Below, piece after piece: positions 52,093-63,798 of a stretch of DNA of 64,000 nucleotides; position 1 is the stretch's first letter; each line of letters starts with the position of its first letter. Position numbers and translations under genes: made by a program. The notes beneath the pieces are model-generated. The model was given only the letters and a program-made list of their open reading frames with translations, did not search any database and was not told where the DNA came from. The DNA is taken from assembly GCA_963921425.1 (NCBI GenBank), contig OY992835.1:21266001-21330000 (forward strand), read 5' to 3'. The stretch is from Dryas octopetala. Taxonomy: Eukaryota > Streptophyta > Magnoliopsida > Rosales > Rosaceae.

Positions 52093-53343
52093 ATGCGAGA
52101 TTGTGACCGTTGGTTGGTGCTGTGGCGGGTAGAGCTTTTGGGGAGGCAATGGAACTTCGTGGATATAGCCACTGTGGTTAGCTTTTTGTATTTACATTAC
52201 CTCACACTTTTAGCGCCGTTTCACTTCACCTGGACTGCGTTTTGGGTGGCCACCGCACTCTATTTTGTGACGGGTATAGGTGTCACTCTTTCTTTCCATA
52301 GAAATCTTTCTCACCGAAGTTTCAAGCTTCCTAAATGGCTCGAATACTTTTTTGCCTATTGCGGCACTCTATCACTTCAGGTGTGTCTTTTTTTTTTTGG
52401 CCAGGCACTTTAGGTGTGTCAAATCTGCTGATTCTAGCAAAATAGATGTTGTGACATTTTATTTTTTATCTATCATATTATAAAAAATTATAAATGTCAT
52501 ACATTTAATATTACGATTGTGTTTTTTGTTTTGTAGAGAAGTGCAATTGAATGGGTGAGTGTACATAGAGACCACCACCGATTTGCCGACACATGGAAAG
52601 ATCCTCATAGCCCCATTAAGGGACTCTGGTTTAGTCACATTGGTTGGACTCTTGATTACCGTACTCGGTTTGGAAGTGTATATGAAATTCTTTCTCTTTC
52701 TCTCATGACGCCCCATACTCAAGCTAAAGAAAAACTTGTCTCTCTCCGTTATAGGGAATGCATGTGACATCACAGACAAGAGAAAGAGAAAAAAAAAAAA
52801 AACTTGCATCTCTCTCTCGATCTCTCCTCTTTCTCTTTTTTTTTCTTTTGCATGTGATGTCACGTCCCCTATAACGGAGACATGCAAGTTTCTCTCCTCA
52901 TGCTAACATTCCAAATTTCCAATAATGATTTTATTGAACTAATTCTAATTAATTAATTAAGTTTAAAATTTAATTTGCAGTATGATGCACGAATGAAGAA
53001 CGTTGAAGATTTAAAAAACCAACCGTACTATGTATTTCTTCATTATACGTACGCACTTCACTCGATTGCTCTCGGAGTTATATTGTATGCTGCAGGAGGA
53101 ATGCCCTTTTTGACTTGGGGAATGGTAAAATTACTCCTGCTGTTTTCTTTGTGAGTGAAAAGCTACTTCTATTTTTACAATTGGTCGACCTTTTGTTTTT
53201 GCAGGGTGTGAGGACTGTACTTTTTTTCCATGCTATTTTTGCAATAAATTCGATTTGCCACAAATGGGGATCGCAAGCATGGGACACTGGTGATATGTCT
53301 AGAAACAACTGGTATCATAGATTCTATGCACTCTAATTACTAC

Positions 53344-53376
<33 letters not shown>

Positions 53377-53675
53377 CATGAAAAATATTTGAATTAATCG
53401 GTGTAGTAATGTGATGAATATATTTTGATAATTTAATTAGGTTGCTTGGATTGTTGGCACATGGAGAAGGTTGGCACAATAACCACCATGCTTTTGAGTA
53501 CTCAGCTCGGCACGGTATAGAATGGTGGGAAATTGATGTTACTTGGTATGTTATAAGATTTCTTGAACTTGTTGGTTTGGCAACAGATGTGAAACGCCCA
53601 AGCGAATCCCAGAAGAAACGAAAAGCTTTACGCAACAAAACCAGCGAGGGAAAGCTTGAAACAAAAACCAGTTAA
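52093..53675 (+). CDS. Acyl-lipid delta-9-type desaturase, ADS family (copy 1)
   Basis: Five exons: 52093-52380, 52537-52677, 52981-53124, 53205-53311 and 53441-53675, giving 304 aa. The three di-iron histidine boxes are HRNLSH (69-74), HRDHH (106-110) and HNNHH (239-243). Two hydrophobic blocks precede box 1 and another pair lies between boxes 2 and 3, as in membrane-bound desaturases. There is no chloroplast transit peptide, so endoplasmic reticulum location is likely. The family introduces a double bond into saturated acyl chains of lipids or acyl-CoA; regioselectivity cannot be read from sequence. Exon order and phase equal those of the copy 3.3 kb downstream, showing tandem duplication. 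Unusual: the exon 1 donor is duplicated by a poly(T) micro-insertion, and intron 2 has gained a foldback insert. Confidence 0.93.
52373..52420. repeat. Micro-insertion duplicating the exon 1 splice donor
   Basis: CACTTCAGGTGTGTC (52373-52387, containing the exon 1/intron 1 junction) is repeated as CACTTTAGGTGTGTC (52406-52420, one mismatch), flanking a core of eleven T plus GGCCAGG. The second copy carries a TAG just before its GT. Confidence 0.8.
52730..52895. mobile_element. Small foldback insert in desaturase 1 intron 2
   Basis: The left arm (CTCTCCGTTATAGGG, then CATGTGACATCAC) is inverted at the right (GTGATGTCACG, then CCCTATAACGGAGA). Arms are about 45 bp around a purine/pyrimidine-rich centre. 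The corresponding intron of copy 2 (55923-56026) lacks it, so it arrived after duplication or was lost there. Confidence 0.65.
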
Positions 53676-55416
53676 CAAGTGAAAGCTAGCTAGCTAGCTT
53701 TTCCAATAAGAAAATAATGGAAGCTCGATCAAATTAATTAATTGGGCTATGAACATTTTCGCTATACATGTTTTTGAAGATATGTAGCTTTTTATGTTTT
53801 AGTTTCTCTTTGCTATCTGTTATATATGAAAAATATAGGGCACTAGATAGAGTTGAGAGTGACCCAGTTACTTGGTGGCAACAGAAATGGATAACATGCA
53901 TGCTTGGATTCTGTTGTGGGCAGTGGGAATTAAGTGTTTGCCGTCCTGCCAACTATATATGATTAACCAATTAATCCATATTTATATAATCTTTTTGAGA
54001 GAACCAATTAACCAGCTTGGTGCATATCATATACATATAAATTTGAATTGCAGTCTCGATAGGGAGATGCCTTTAATTTGAGGTTGGGGCCATCAATTAA
54101 TTAATCTCTATATATCAAAGCTTAATTACACATATATAACCTCGATCAGTACCCATTGATCTCAAATTCATTACTAGATGAGTACTATTCGATCTTAAGA
54201 AGCGTTATCGCCACTTATGGATAGGGACTAATCAACGGATGGAAGATATATATATATTCCCATGGCCAGCTGCTTACTTCAGATTCCTCAGTCCTGCAAC
54301 TGTAAAATATATAATATATATTAAGTCTTGTTCTTTGAGATCAATGGGCAAAAGGAACCTGCATGCATGCCCTTTCCATGTTCCTACTAGCTAGTTAGCT
54401 AGTTCCCTAACTTCCCTTACAATAGGTATCTAATTAATTAGGATCCGTGAGAATGAGACCAACCCTTATCGTTCCATGGACGGTTTGTATACCTGTCAGC
54501 TTGATTGAATTTGCTTATAAGTTTAGTAATTTTTCAGTGCAACTATTATATTGACACGTAGTCTTACAACAATACACGTATATTTTTTAATTAATACTAT
54601 ATCCTAAAGTATAAACCAATGATCTATATATGTATTATAACACATGTGATATGTAGATTAACACTACATAACAGTATGACAGTACGTCAAATATAATTTT
54701 TTCTCATAAGTCGGTCAAATTTTGCCTATAGACTATAGTAGTCAATCATTTTCTGGGGGTTGAAGATCGAATTAGTTACCAATTAAGTTGACAAAGTAAT
54801 AATGTCCTGTGAGTGTAGGTGGTGGCCCTATTAGCTAGTAATGTGTTATTAATTTTGCTTACTAGCTTCTAGGTAATTAACAAATCCAATGCCCGCTTCT
54901 GATCTTTGGTTTGCATAAATGCATGCAGATCAACATATGGATTATGGATATGGTGAGTAATATATCTTACCATTAATTAGTAAATTTGATGATCAATTTG
55001 TTTTCAGTGAATAATTAATATGACTGGTTTTGTTCATTTAAATCTCAACTGCCTTTGAACCTATAATTTATTTGTAACAAGTGAAATGCTAATTTAATAA
55101 ATGAGAAAACTGGCAAGTCTTGGTGGTGGGGAAAGGGCTCAGGGGATATGCGTGTGGCTACGTCTATTTGTTCCCTTTTGGGGCCAGCTTAGTTTAATTA
55201 GGCCTTAGGCCTTAGGCTTTTCGACCTCTTCTTTCTCTCGTTAATTGGGTCTTTTCATTGGCAGTTGAGTAGTCCTTTTCTCCGGACAACTTGTCATTAC
55301 TATATTCCAGGACTGGCTTTATAATGCATGAGCTTGTTCCTTCATTTCCATGCAAAAGTTGCTACATATATACAAAAGATCGAGCAACAAAACTAGTAGA
55401 TAGTAATTTTGTTGCA
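53676..55416. other. Spacer between the tandem desaturases
   Basis: AT-rich with no coding exon. It contains the 3' flank of copy 1 and the promoter of copy 2. An in-frame upstream ATG at 55324 precedes the copy 2 start but adds a segment absent from copy 1. Confidence 0.55.
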
Positions 55417-56908
55417 ATGGCAGATGATTGGGTGGTGAAGTGGAGGGTACAATTTCTGGGGAGGGAATGGAACTTCATCGATATAGGCTCTGTGGTTCTG
55501 GTTTTTGTTTTGCATTGCCTTGCAGTTTTAGCCCCATTTCATTTCACCTGGTCTGCATTTTGGGTTTCCATGGCACTCTATTTTGTCACTGGTGTTGGTG
55601 TCAATCTATCTTTCCATAGGAACCTCTCCCACCGGAGTTTTAAGCTTCCCAGATGGCTTGAATACTTTTTTGCTTATTGTGGGGTTCTCTCATTTCAGGT
55701 CTGTCACTGAAATTTCATCATATGGGCCAATTTTATTTTCGTAAAAAACGTACATAATTAAACTTCTTAATTTGTTTGCAGAGAAGTCCGCTTGAATGGG
55801 TGAGCATTCACAGAAGTCACCACCAATTTACCGATACATGGAAAGATCCTCATAGTCCTGTTAGAGGATTATGGTACAGTCACATTGGTTGGATCTTTGA
55901 TTATCGTTCTCGGTTTGGAAGTGTACGTACACATGAAACTCGATCCGTACTCTCTTTCACATGGACGTACACCAACATATATTGAAGCAAACTTTAATGT
56001 TGATTTTGTTAAATGAAATTTTGCAGTATGATGCACGGTTAAAGAACGTTGGTGATTTAAAAAAGCAACCATATTATAGGTTTCTTCATTACACGTACCC
56101 CTTTCATGGCATTGCTCTTGGACTTCTACTGTATGTTGTAGGAGGACTACCCTTTCTAGTTTGGGGACTGGTAAATTTTAATTTCCTCTTATTAGTTACA
56201 CGAAATTGAAGGCCTATCTTGTTAACATCCAACAAAGATTAATTTCTAGTGACTTTACTGTTAATCATGTCCAATTATTCTTCTACTACAAGATTCAATT
56301 AGTTGGTTACATATAAATTTCTCAAACAGTACGTCTAGCTACTTTTTCCCTTTTATTATAGCAATTAGTTGGTTTTTGTGTTTTTTGTTTGCAGGGTGTG
56401 AGGTCAGTAATTTTTCTCCATGCTACTCTAGGAATAAATTCGATTTGCCACACATGGGGAAAGAAAGTATGGGATACTGGTGATTTGTCTAGAAACAACT
56501 GGTATTGTAATTTCTATACACTCTAATATATATGTATATTTTCTAAGGATGTGTATGGATTGGTGAAAACAATTTCAAATATAAATGGATATACTAGTAA
56601 ATGTGATGAATTTGATTGATTTAATTAGGTTGATTGGAGTGATGGCACATGGAGAAGGTTGGCACAATAATCACCATGCTTTTGAGCTCTCAGCTCGGCA
56701 TGGTCTAGAATGGTGGGAAATTGATGTTACTTGGTATGTAATAAGATTTCTTGAACTTGTTGGTTTGGCAACAGACGTGAAACTTCCAACAGATGCTCAG
56801 AAGAAGCGAAAAGCTTTATGCAACCAAATCAGCAAAGGAAATAGTGAAACAAAAGTCACCAACGAAAAAGCTTTAGACAACGAAAAATTGGGAGCTCAAA
56901 TTTATTAG
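55417..56908 (+). CDS. Acyl-lipid delta-9-type desaturase, ADS family (copy 2)
   Basis: Five exons: 55417-55698, 55782-55922, 56027-56170, 56395-56501 and 56629-56908, giving 317 aa. Histidine boxes are HRNLSH (67-72), HRSHH (104-108) and HNNHH (237-241). Internal exons have the same lengths (141, 144 and 107 nt) as copy 1, and the proteins are highly similar, differing mostly at the ends; the C-terminal tail is 15 residues longer. The start at 55417 (MADDWVVKW) aligns with copy 1; an upstream in-frame ATG exists at 55324. No transit peptide is seen. Probably an endoplasmic reticulum enzyme using cytochrome b5 as electron donor, like the family. Two differing residues in box 2 (R-S versus R-D) are outside the conserved histidines. 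No defect is visible. Confidence 0.94.
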
Positions 56909-57398
56909 GCTATGAACAAATTGTCTTTTAAGATAGATTGGTTTCTATGTGACTGTGTTTTTTTTTTTTTTTTTTATGAAATATGTCACTGTGTGTTTTA
57001 GTCAAATAATTTACAGAGATTCTATATGAATAAATTTATGAGGATAATAAGTTGTGAAGCTGTAATAATGTAAATTTGTATGCATCATTGGGTGAATAAA
57101 ATAATGTTTATGTAGATTAATTTGTACGTATGAACAATTGATGTACTGTTATCCATAAAGCTCTCCCAAGTCTCAACTAACATTTCTCTCAGCCCAAGAG
57201 CTTAATTCTATGTCACTTGTTTCAACCAATCCAAGTTCTGGCATGTCTTGTAATTTTTCCAACAAGTTGATCACTATTTCAGCTAATTAATTTACCTCTC
57301 TCTTTGTATCTGTGTGAGTGTGAAAGAGATATGTTTACAGGGACATAAAGCTTCAATGGGAGAGAAAAGGGAAAAAAAAAATTAAGAAGGATCAGAAA

Positions 57399-57600
57399 GG
57401 CGATATGTCTAGAAACAACTGGTACTATAATTCCTATATATATGCACTAATTTTAGAATTTAAATGGGTATTAGTAAATTTGTAATGAATTTGATTGATT
57501 TAGGTTGATCTGTAAGATTCAGTATGAGTAAGTTATGAATTGTGAAGCTATAATAGTGTATAATGTTTATGTATATGTGTATGAACATTAATATTATACA
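57399..57600 (+). pseudogene. Remnant of a third desaturase copy
   Basis: GCGATATGTCTAGAAACAAC (from 57400) matches the end of exon 4 in both intact copies. It is followed by an intron-like stretch (57422-57503, GTACTA...GATTTAG), then GTTGAT as in exon 5. The match then jumps to sequence like the copy 2 3' UTR (GTTATGAATTGTGAAGCTAT versus GTTGTGAAGCTGTAATAATG). Exons 1-3 and most of exon 5 are missing, so it cannot encode an enzyme. Confidence 0.75.
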
Positions 57601-59015
57601 TTATGGTTGTGACATAATCTAAGATGTTTGTGCATATATGATGACACTATGTACATATCACCCTATGCATGTCGTTCTTCTCACTTTGAAAGAGAAAAAA
57701 AAAAAAGGCCAAAAAAAAAAAAGTGAAAAACAATCCATGATATCATCGTTGGATGCAATTGAGTGGGTGGTCCCAATGGCACATGGAAGAAACATAAGTT
57801 GAAAGAAAAATGGGTTCACTTTTGTGTCCTGTGAAAGACCTTCGTTTTTTAGGGAGTAAAATATAAAAATTGTGGGTACCTTTTCAGTAAGATGCATCCT
57901 ACTGGCTGCGAATTTGTTGTTATATACGTGTAGGTAGATACACAGAAAGCTATGGTTTCACAGTCAAATCAATTATTATTGTTTGCTTATTTGGTTTTCA
58001 CATGGTCACTTGTACACTAAAATACCAAGCCACTGATTTGGGAATTGCTCCATGCACATTGGTCCCACTAAAGTATTAAACCAATATGTATAATAAACAG
58101 AGTTGGTGGCTTACATTTGACAAGCTGCTTGTTTTAGGTTTTTTAACTCTTAAATTTTACATTATACATTTATAACTAAAAACAAATCCAATTTGTTGTT
58201 TGTCCTTTTTTTTTTTTATGTCAGAATTTTGCAGTTTGTCATGTGAAATCCTGCACACATAACTTGGCTGTTGGCACAACCCCATGACAGGTCCCATTCT
58301 CCACAACTCAATTTATGTCGGCAATATGATAACATCATGCTAATCTAGATTGAAGGATCCAAAGTCATTCACAACGTTAACAAAAATGATAGATTCCATT
58401 CCCTTAAAGTATTAATTAAAAATCACAAAATACAACTATGTAACAAAAAAACTGGAAAACTAATAGGATATTGGAACGTATATAATTAAATATGAACATA
58501 ATAGTTAAGTTTAAAGGTCTAAAAACACCGAGTACCAACCTAAACTAGCTGCTCAAAAATACGTACATAAAAAGTACCCCCAAAAGAATTTAAAACCAAT
58601 AAACCCACTACAGAAATTAGGCTACACTTGCCACAAAAAAGGTTAAACAAAACCCTCATCGCTTCTTCTACTTTCTTCTTCAGTCTTCAGTTAGTGGGGA
58701 GCTCACATTTCCCAAACTCTGCAAAAACAAAGACCAACTTTATTTTAGTAAAAAGAATACCAATTAAAGGCTTAAAGCACAATCAATGCTCTTTAATTAC
58801 CCTTGGTAACATCAATGTAAACAGTAAAAGACAAATCAATGTAAGACATGGTCACGTGACCACCACGCGGTTTTATTTGACCTCGGGTGCGGTGCACCAC
58901 TTTCCCAACAGTTTGCGGACCAGAGTCAAGCCTTCACACTGGCTCGAGTACGTCTATCAAGCGCATTTTACCAAAACAATATACTAAATCTCTATCATAC
59001 GACGCTATTTAATAA
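57601..59015. other. Intergenic DNA between convergent genes
   Basis: No coding exon recognised; the frame at 58628-58987 has no family features. A GGCCAAAAAAAA stretch at about 57707-57722 resembles the micro-insertion cores but lies in poly(A), so flanking duplications cannot be judged. Confidence 0.55.
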
Positions 59016-60550
59016 TTAAAAAAATGAGAGAGAGGGATTCATAGAATACGTACTGGGTAGTTGAGAGACTACATAGGCCGCTCCGCCAAAATAACACGTG
59101 CCTGCCCCACGCGCCTTCTTCTGGTAATAACTGTTGAACGCGAACGAGGCGTGGGCCTCAAGCGTGTCGGGATCGTAACACGTGGCACCCGGCTGAATCT
59201 GATTGCAGTCAGCTCCTCCTTCACCGCAAGCGAAATCTAGACCAGCCTGCAGCTTCTCCTTCCCCGCTTGACCATTCGCCACACACCACGTGTTCCCCGT
59301 CAGACTCTTCGACACGTCACCACCCCCGGTGACCGGTGCCGTCACATGCTGGTTACCACTCACTGGCGAACGACGGTCGTGATAATTTTTCAAGCCTTGG
59401 ACGGTAAACGGGATGTCGTAAACTTTCTTTTCGTTGGGGAAGAAGAGGCCGTAGTTTCTCTCCGACGTGGGCCCGTTTTTCTTGTCCTCGTTGAAAAGCG
59501 CGAAGAGATAGACGGTCATCTCCGCTTTGGGCCTCAAGGGGGTCCCACCTCCGGTTAAAATCCGACGGACCAGGTTCCCATTGTAAGCAGCTGCGTTCTC
59601 TACGCTGGCACCAATTTCGATGTCGTCTCCCTTTGAGGGCCAACCCGTTTCGGAAACGACCATGTTAATGTCGTCGTATTTCAAAGCCGACATGGCGGCG
59701 AAAACGGCGTCGATCTGGGCGTCGAAGAGGCTGAAGTAGCGTAGGCCGTTGCCGGGGTCGACCACGCCGGGGTTTTCGCGGAACAGAGCGTAGTCCAAGG
59801 AGATGACGTCGGAGTTGGACTCGTAAGCGAAGTAGGGGTAGGCGTTGACCATGAGGTAGGACCCGGTTTGACGGAGGAAGTCCAGCATGGGTTTGAAAAC
59901 GGACTCGACGAGTTCGGGTCGGAAGGACCCGGCGGAGGACGGGTACGAGTTCTGGAGGGCGCTGAGGGCAATGGGAGAGGAGACTTTGATGGCGGAGTGG
60001 ATGTTGAACTTGACGAGGGCGTTGTGGATGTTCTTCATGGCGGGGATGAGGAACTTGGTGGTGCTGTGGGTGTCGACGAAGACCTCGTTGCCGACGGCAA
60101 TGGCTTCGATTTGGGTGTTGGGGTGGTAAGCGACGACGTTTCGCTGAACCCAGAGGGTGGCGAAGGACTGAGATTTTGCTGCTTGGGAAAGAAGCTCGTT
60201 GGGTAGATCTACGGTGACTTTGATTCCGGTTCCGGATAGGGCTCTGAGAACAGCCGGGTCGGAGTCGAAGACCTTGACCCGCTCGAAGCCCTGAGATTTG
60301 AGGAGCTGCGCCACTTTATATGCTGACGGGAGGTCGTCGGCGATTCGGCCGTAGTTGACTCCGACTGAACCCGCATCTGCAAATGTAGCACAGAAACATG
60401 AAAAATATATCAGAAACTAAGATAAATGAAGACAATGTGAAAGCGAGAAAGCATAGGAAAATGGTTTGAGCTTGAGATTTTACCTGCATGAGATGAGAAG
60501 ATGGAAAGCAGGAGCAAGAGTGAGAAGGAGAGGGTGAGGTGGCGTTCCAT
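59016..60550 (-). CDS. Secreted glucan endo-1,3-beta-glucosidase, GH17 with CBM43 (X8) domain
   Basis: Two exons, 60550-60484 and 60376-59016, encode 475 aa. Residues 1-22 are a signal peptide (basic start, Leu-rich core, ending SSHA), and exon 1 codes only for it. The GH17 barrel runs from about 26 to 350: VNYGRIADDLP, acid/base E120 in AVGNEVF and nucleophile E265 in VVSETGWPS. After a short Gly/Pro/Thr linker, the CBM43 domain (about 385-460) starts WCVANG and has the Cys pattern of the X8 fold; it binds beta-1,3-glucan. There is no long hydrophobic C-terminus, so a GPI anchor is not evident. It hydrolyses callose-type glucan in the wall or at plasmodesmata. An in-frame ATG at 60571 would add seven residues before the signal peptide. 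Which subfamily member it is remains open. Confidence 0.94.
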
Positions 60551-60805
60551 GCTCTCAGTGAAGCAGAGCATGAGGGTGAGGTTCTCGGTGTTCTGGGTTT
60601 TAGGGGAAGTGGGGGAAAGTGAGTGAGTGAGTGAAGCCGAGGGTGGTTTTATGGATCAGAGTGAAGAGAAAGAGAGAGAAAAGGGAATAACGTGGGGATC
60701 GAGATGGCGGGACCCACGTGTACGACAACGACAATAGCGAAGGCCCATAACGGACCAGTCGACCACCTTCTCCTCTCCCGTCTCCAGTCCTTCACTTGGG
60801 CTTAT

Positions 60806-60819
60806 GGCCCACGTGGGCC
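60806..60819. promoter_or_regulatory. 14-bp palindrome with G-box core, glucanase promoter
   Basis: GGCCCACGTGGGCC is a perfect palindrome that combines the G-box CACGTG (bZIP/bHLH target) with GGCCCA/TGGGCC site II arms (TCP target). It lies about 256 bp upstream of the glucanase start, with another CACGTG at about 60716. Confidence 0.55.
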
Positions 60820-61130
60820 CACTCCTCACGTCCCCCCACAAACTCGACCGTTTTAAGCTTCACCGAACATGGGATAATTCTGTATAATAAATTAATAATA
60901 CTAAATAAGTAATTAATACTCCTAGGGCTCATCAAATTTTGAGAGATTGAGTGTTGGCATGTATTTGCTTTGCTTCCACTTGTGGTACTGTATGTATCAA
61001 TTTGCTGGAAGCCTGGAACAGAAGAAATGTATGTAAATGTTCATAGGATGCCATGGGGTCCATTAAACAATGTTTGGTGAATCTGGTCATGATGTTCCCT
61101 TCATTTTTTCTTTATTTAATCAACTATTTT

Positions 61131-61208
61131 TAGACCGTTGGCTGCTACAAGAAATGGGACTGCTTAATTTTTAGACCGTTGGCTGCTACAAGAAATGGGA
61201 CTGCTTAA
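61131..61208. repeat. Recent 41-bp tandem duplication
   Basis: TAGACCGTTGGCTGCTACAA begins at 61131 and again at 61172, and the two copies are identical through GACTGCTTAATTTT. Confidence 0.95.
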
Positions 61209-62785
61209 TTTTGGGAAAGAATCCCAATAATGCAATATCATCTAATGTGTGTGGTAGACTGTACAAAAAAAAGAACTAGTAGTACATCACCATTGATTGT
61301 CGACGTACTATGTATAAATAGTTAATATATGACATCACTAGCAACACCAACTTAAGTGAAATGAGAATAATAACCTAAAACAATAGCCATAGTTGTTTAT
61401 GCAAATCATCCAAACAAACAAGTATATTATGTATATATGACTAATTTCACCCACTAGCTATTGATTTAATAGCATTTCCTTTTATAATGTTGGAGATATT
61501 AAAATTCGATTATTTCATGTCAATTCAATTATTGACATAAGGTTAATAAAATTTGAATTGAATTGATATTGACCATCAACCATTAACCATTGCACATGTT
61601 CTTAATTATGAAATCTCAAATTATTTTTTGACATTCCATTTTCAAGACAACGTTGAATAATTAGATGAACAAATTGAACCATTCTCTAATTAACTTTAGT
61701 TTGGTTACATTGTGAATTATTGAAATCGTCCACCGATCATTAGCCTAGCTCATATTCTCACTTACCTTCTAGGTGAAACCGTTGACCTATACTTTCGAGC
61801 ATGGCCCATGAATGAAAATCTATACCAGCAATTTTAATTAAGTAAATATCTCTCCCATCTTAGAACGTGTAAAGATCTTTCCCTTTCTTGCTTTTATTGT
61901 ATAAAGAAGAATGAATTATCTTCCCTTTTGCCCTCATTATCCATTAAATCCTATGAGCTCTTACTCAAAAGCCAACTTATGCATATCAAAAAGAAGAAAA
62001 GCACAATAACCAACCTACAAGTTCGGCCTTTTTTGATATGTCCAAGAGAGAGCCCATACAAATTTAACATATATCAGTATCAATATTATAAGAGTACTGC
62101 TATTTACACTTTTTTTTTTTTTGCACACATTTTTCTCTATTTTTCTGCTAACACACCTTTTATCCTTTTTTAAAATTTGATATTTCTTTTTACACACTCC
62201 TTTCATTACCAAAATATTTCTCTTCTAAAACACACCCACCCCACCTCTCTCTCATCCCTCCCTTTCTCTCTTTGGCTTTTCAAGCCAGCGATACCCTTAC
62301 ACAGAAAAACAAACAAACAAACAAATTTAACACCCACACGGCCACACCCACATCCACATGCACGCAGCCGCGTATGTCACCAAATTCGCCATTAGCGAAC
62401 CTCCTCCTCCCTCTCCATCTCTTTTTTTCTTTATCTTCCTTCTCTTTATGTTTCTCTTTCCTCGTACTTTCTTTCTCACTCACCTAGCCCCATGTCCGGA
62501 TAGAAAAGGAGGTCGGCGAAGTCAATAGAAGCTTCTAATCTGGAGGCTGGTGGTAGGTCGGGTTTGGCAGGGGCGGTGGGTCGCGGGGGGAGGGGAAGAA
62601 GGAGGGGGTGGCGGGGGGAGGAAGAAGGAGGGGTAGGTCAGGCTAGCTAGGTTGGTGGGTTTGGGAGGGCGCAAGTGAAGGGGAATGAGGGGGAGGAAGG
62701 AGGAGGGGGTCGATGGGGTGTGTTTGCAGAGAAAGACATAAAGGGAGAGAGGAGAGAAAGAGAAAGGGGTATGTGTTTTTTCACT

Positions 62786-63438
62786 GAGAGCTGTTATTTG
62801 CACACATTTTTTCTCTTTTTTCTCCTATACACCACACACTTACCTCAAATTCAAAACCTCTCAACACACACCCAACCCATTACCAAAATACCCCAATTTC
62901 ATTACACACCTCATCTTTCTCTGTCAACACACACCCACACACCTCTCCAACCTTCTCATCTGTCTCTCACCCCATCTTTCTCTTTCTACTCTCCCTCTTT
63001 CCCTCTCTCATTTTCTCTGTCAACATACACCCACACACCGTGACACCCCCCAACCTTCTCCCTTTCTTTCTCTGTCTCCTCTTCTCTGTATGAAGCGCAT
63101 CACCACCACGCAACACCACCTTGCACCACGCAACACCACCCCGCACCACTTTCTTTTCCCTTTCTCTCTCTCCTTTTTTCTGCATAGCGCGCAGCACCAC
63201 CCCGCACCTCTCTCTCTCTTCTCTTCTCTGAATGGCGCACTTCCACCACCAACCTAAGTAGACAACAACAAAAAATTTGGTGCAAGCGGTTCGGTGGACC
63301 AGTGCCGAACCCATCGGTTGTGTTCGGTAGGTACCCGCTGACAAAGCTGGTGTATTCGGCAGGTACATGTGAAACCGACGAGTTTGGCAGTAGTCTACCG
63401 AACCACCTGTGCCCAATTTTGTTTGGCTATCTGCTTGG

Positions 63439-63511
<73 letters not shown>

Positions 63512-63713
63512 AGGTGGTGGTGGTGGTTGTTTTGGCTCGGGTAGGGGGAAGAAGAAGAAGAAAAAAAAAGGGAATAGGGGGTGTGAACGTAAGAAAAAAG
63601 AGAAAGAGAGAGAGATAGAAAGAAGGAAGGGCTGTTTGGTCTTTTTTTTGGGTTTATTTTTTTTAATAGGGATGTACAAAAAGAAAAAAATTGGAGTGGA
63701 AATAGCAGCTCTC
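62786..63713. mobile_element. TIR DNA transposon nested inside a family member
   Basis: Left end GAGAGCTGTTATTTGCAC; reverse complement of right end GAGAGCTGCTATTTCCAC. A perfect 8-bp duplication TTTTCACT flanks it (62778-62785 and 63714-63721). The 928-bp element shares terminal design with the outer element (GAGNNNTGYTATTT) and the same subterminal pyrimidine-rich tract. It carries the (GA)n run and GGTTCGGT/CCGAACC inverted motifs near 63288-63404. Non-coding. Confidence 0.82.
63441..63509. repeat. (GA)n microsatellite
   Basis: About 34 uninterrupted GA units inside the nested TIR element. Glu-Arg and Ser-Leu frames through it are artefacts. Confidence 0.97.
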
Positions 63714-63798
63714 TTTTCACTTTGATTTTTTTTTTATTTTTTTAAAAGAAGTGTTCAAAAAGAAAAAAAAAAGTGCAAATAGCAACACTCTATTATAA

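Larger units (their letters stand above)
60551..62083. other. Glucanase promoter and intergenic DNA
   Basis: No coding exon recognised. The promoter side (60660-60850) is GC-richer and contains several CCACGTG and GGCCCA motifs; the rest is AT-rich. Confidence 0.55.
62092..63790. mobile_element. TIR DNA transposon, outer member of a nested pair
   Basis: Left end GAGTACTGCTATTTACAC; reverse complement of right end GAGTGTTGCTATTTGCAC. A perfect 8-bp duplication TATTATAA flanks it (62084-62091 and 63791-63798). Without the nested insert it would be about 763 bp. There is no transposase frame. An 8-bp duplication suggests hAT, but the GAG start is not the usual hAT terminus, so I leave the superfamily open. 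Confidence 0.82.

Noticed and set aside
52459-52887. 142-codon minus-strand frame
   Set aside because: Lies in desaturase introns and the foldback insert; no domain.
63302-63725. Glu-Arg repeat frames
   Set aside because: Translation of the GA microsatellite inside the nested TIR element.
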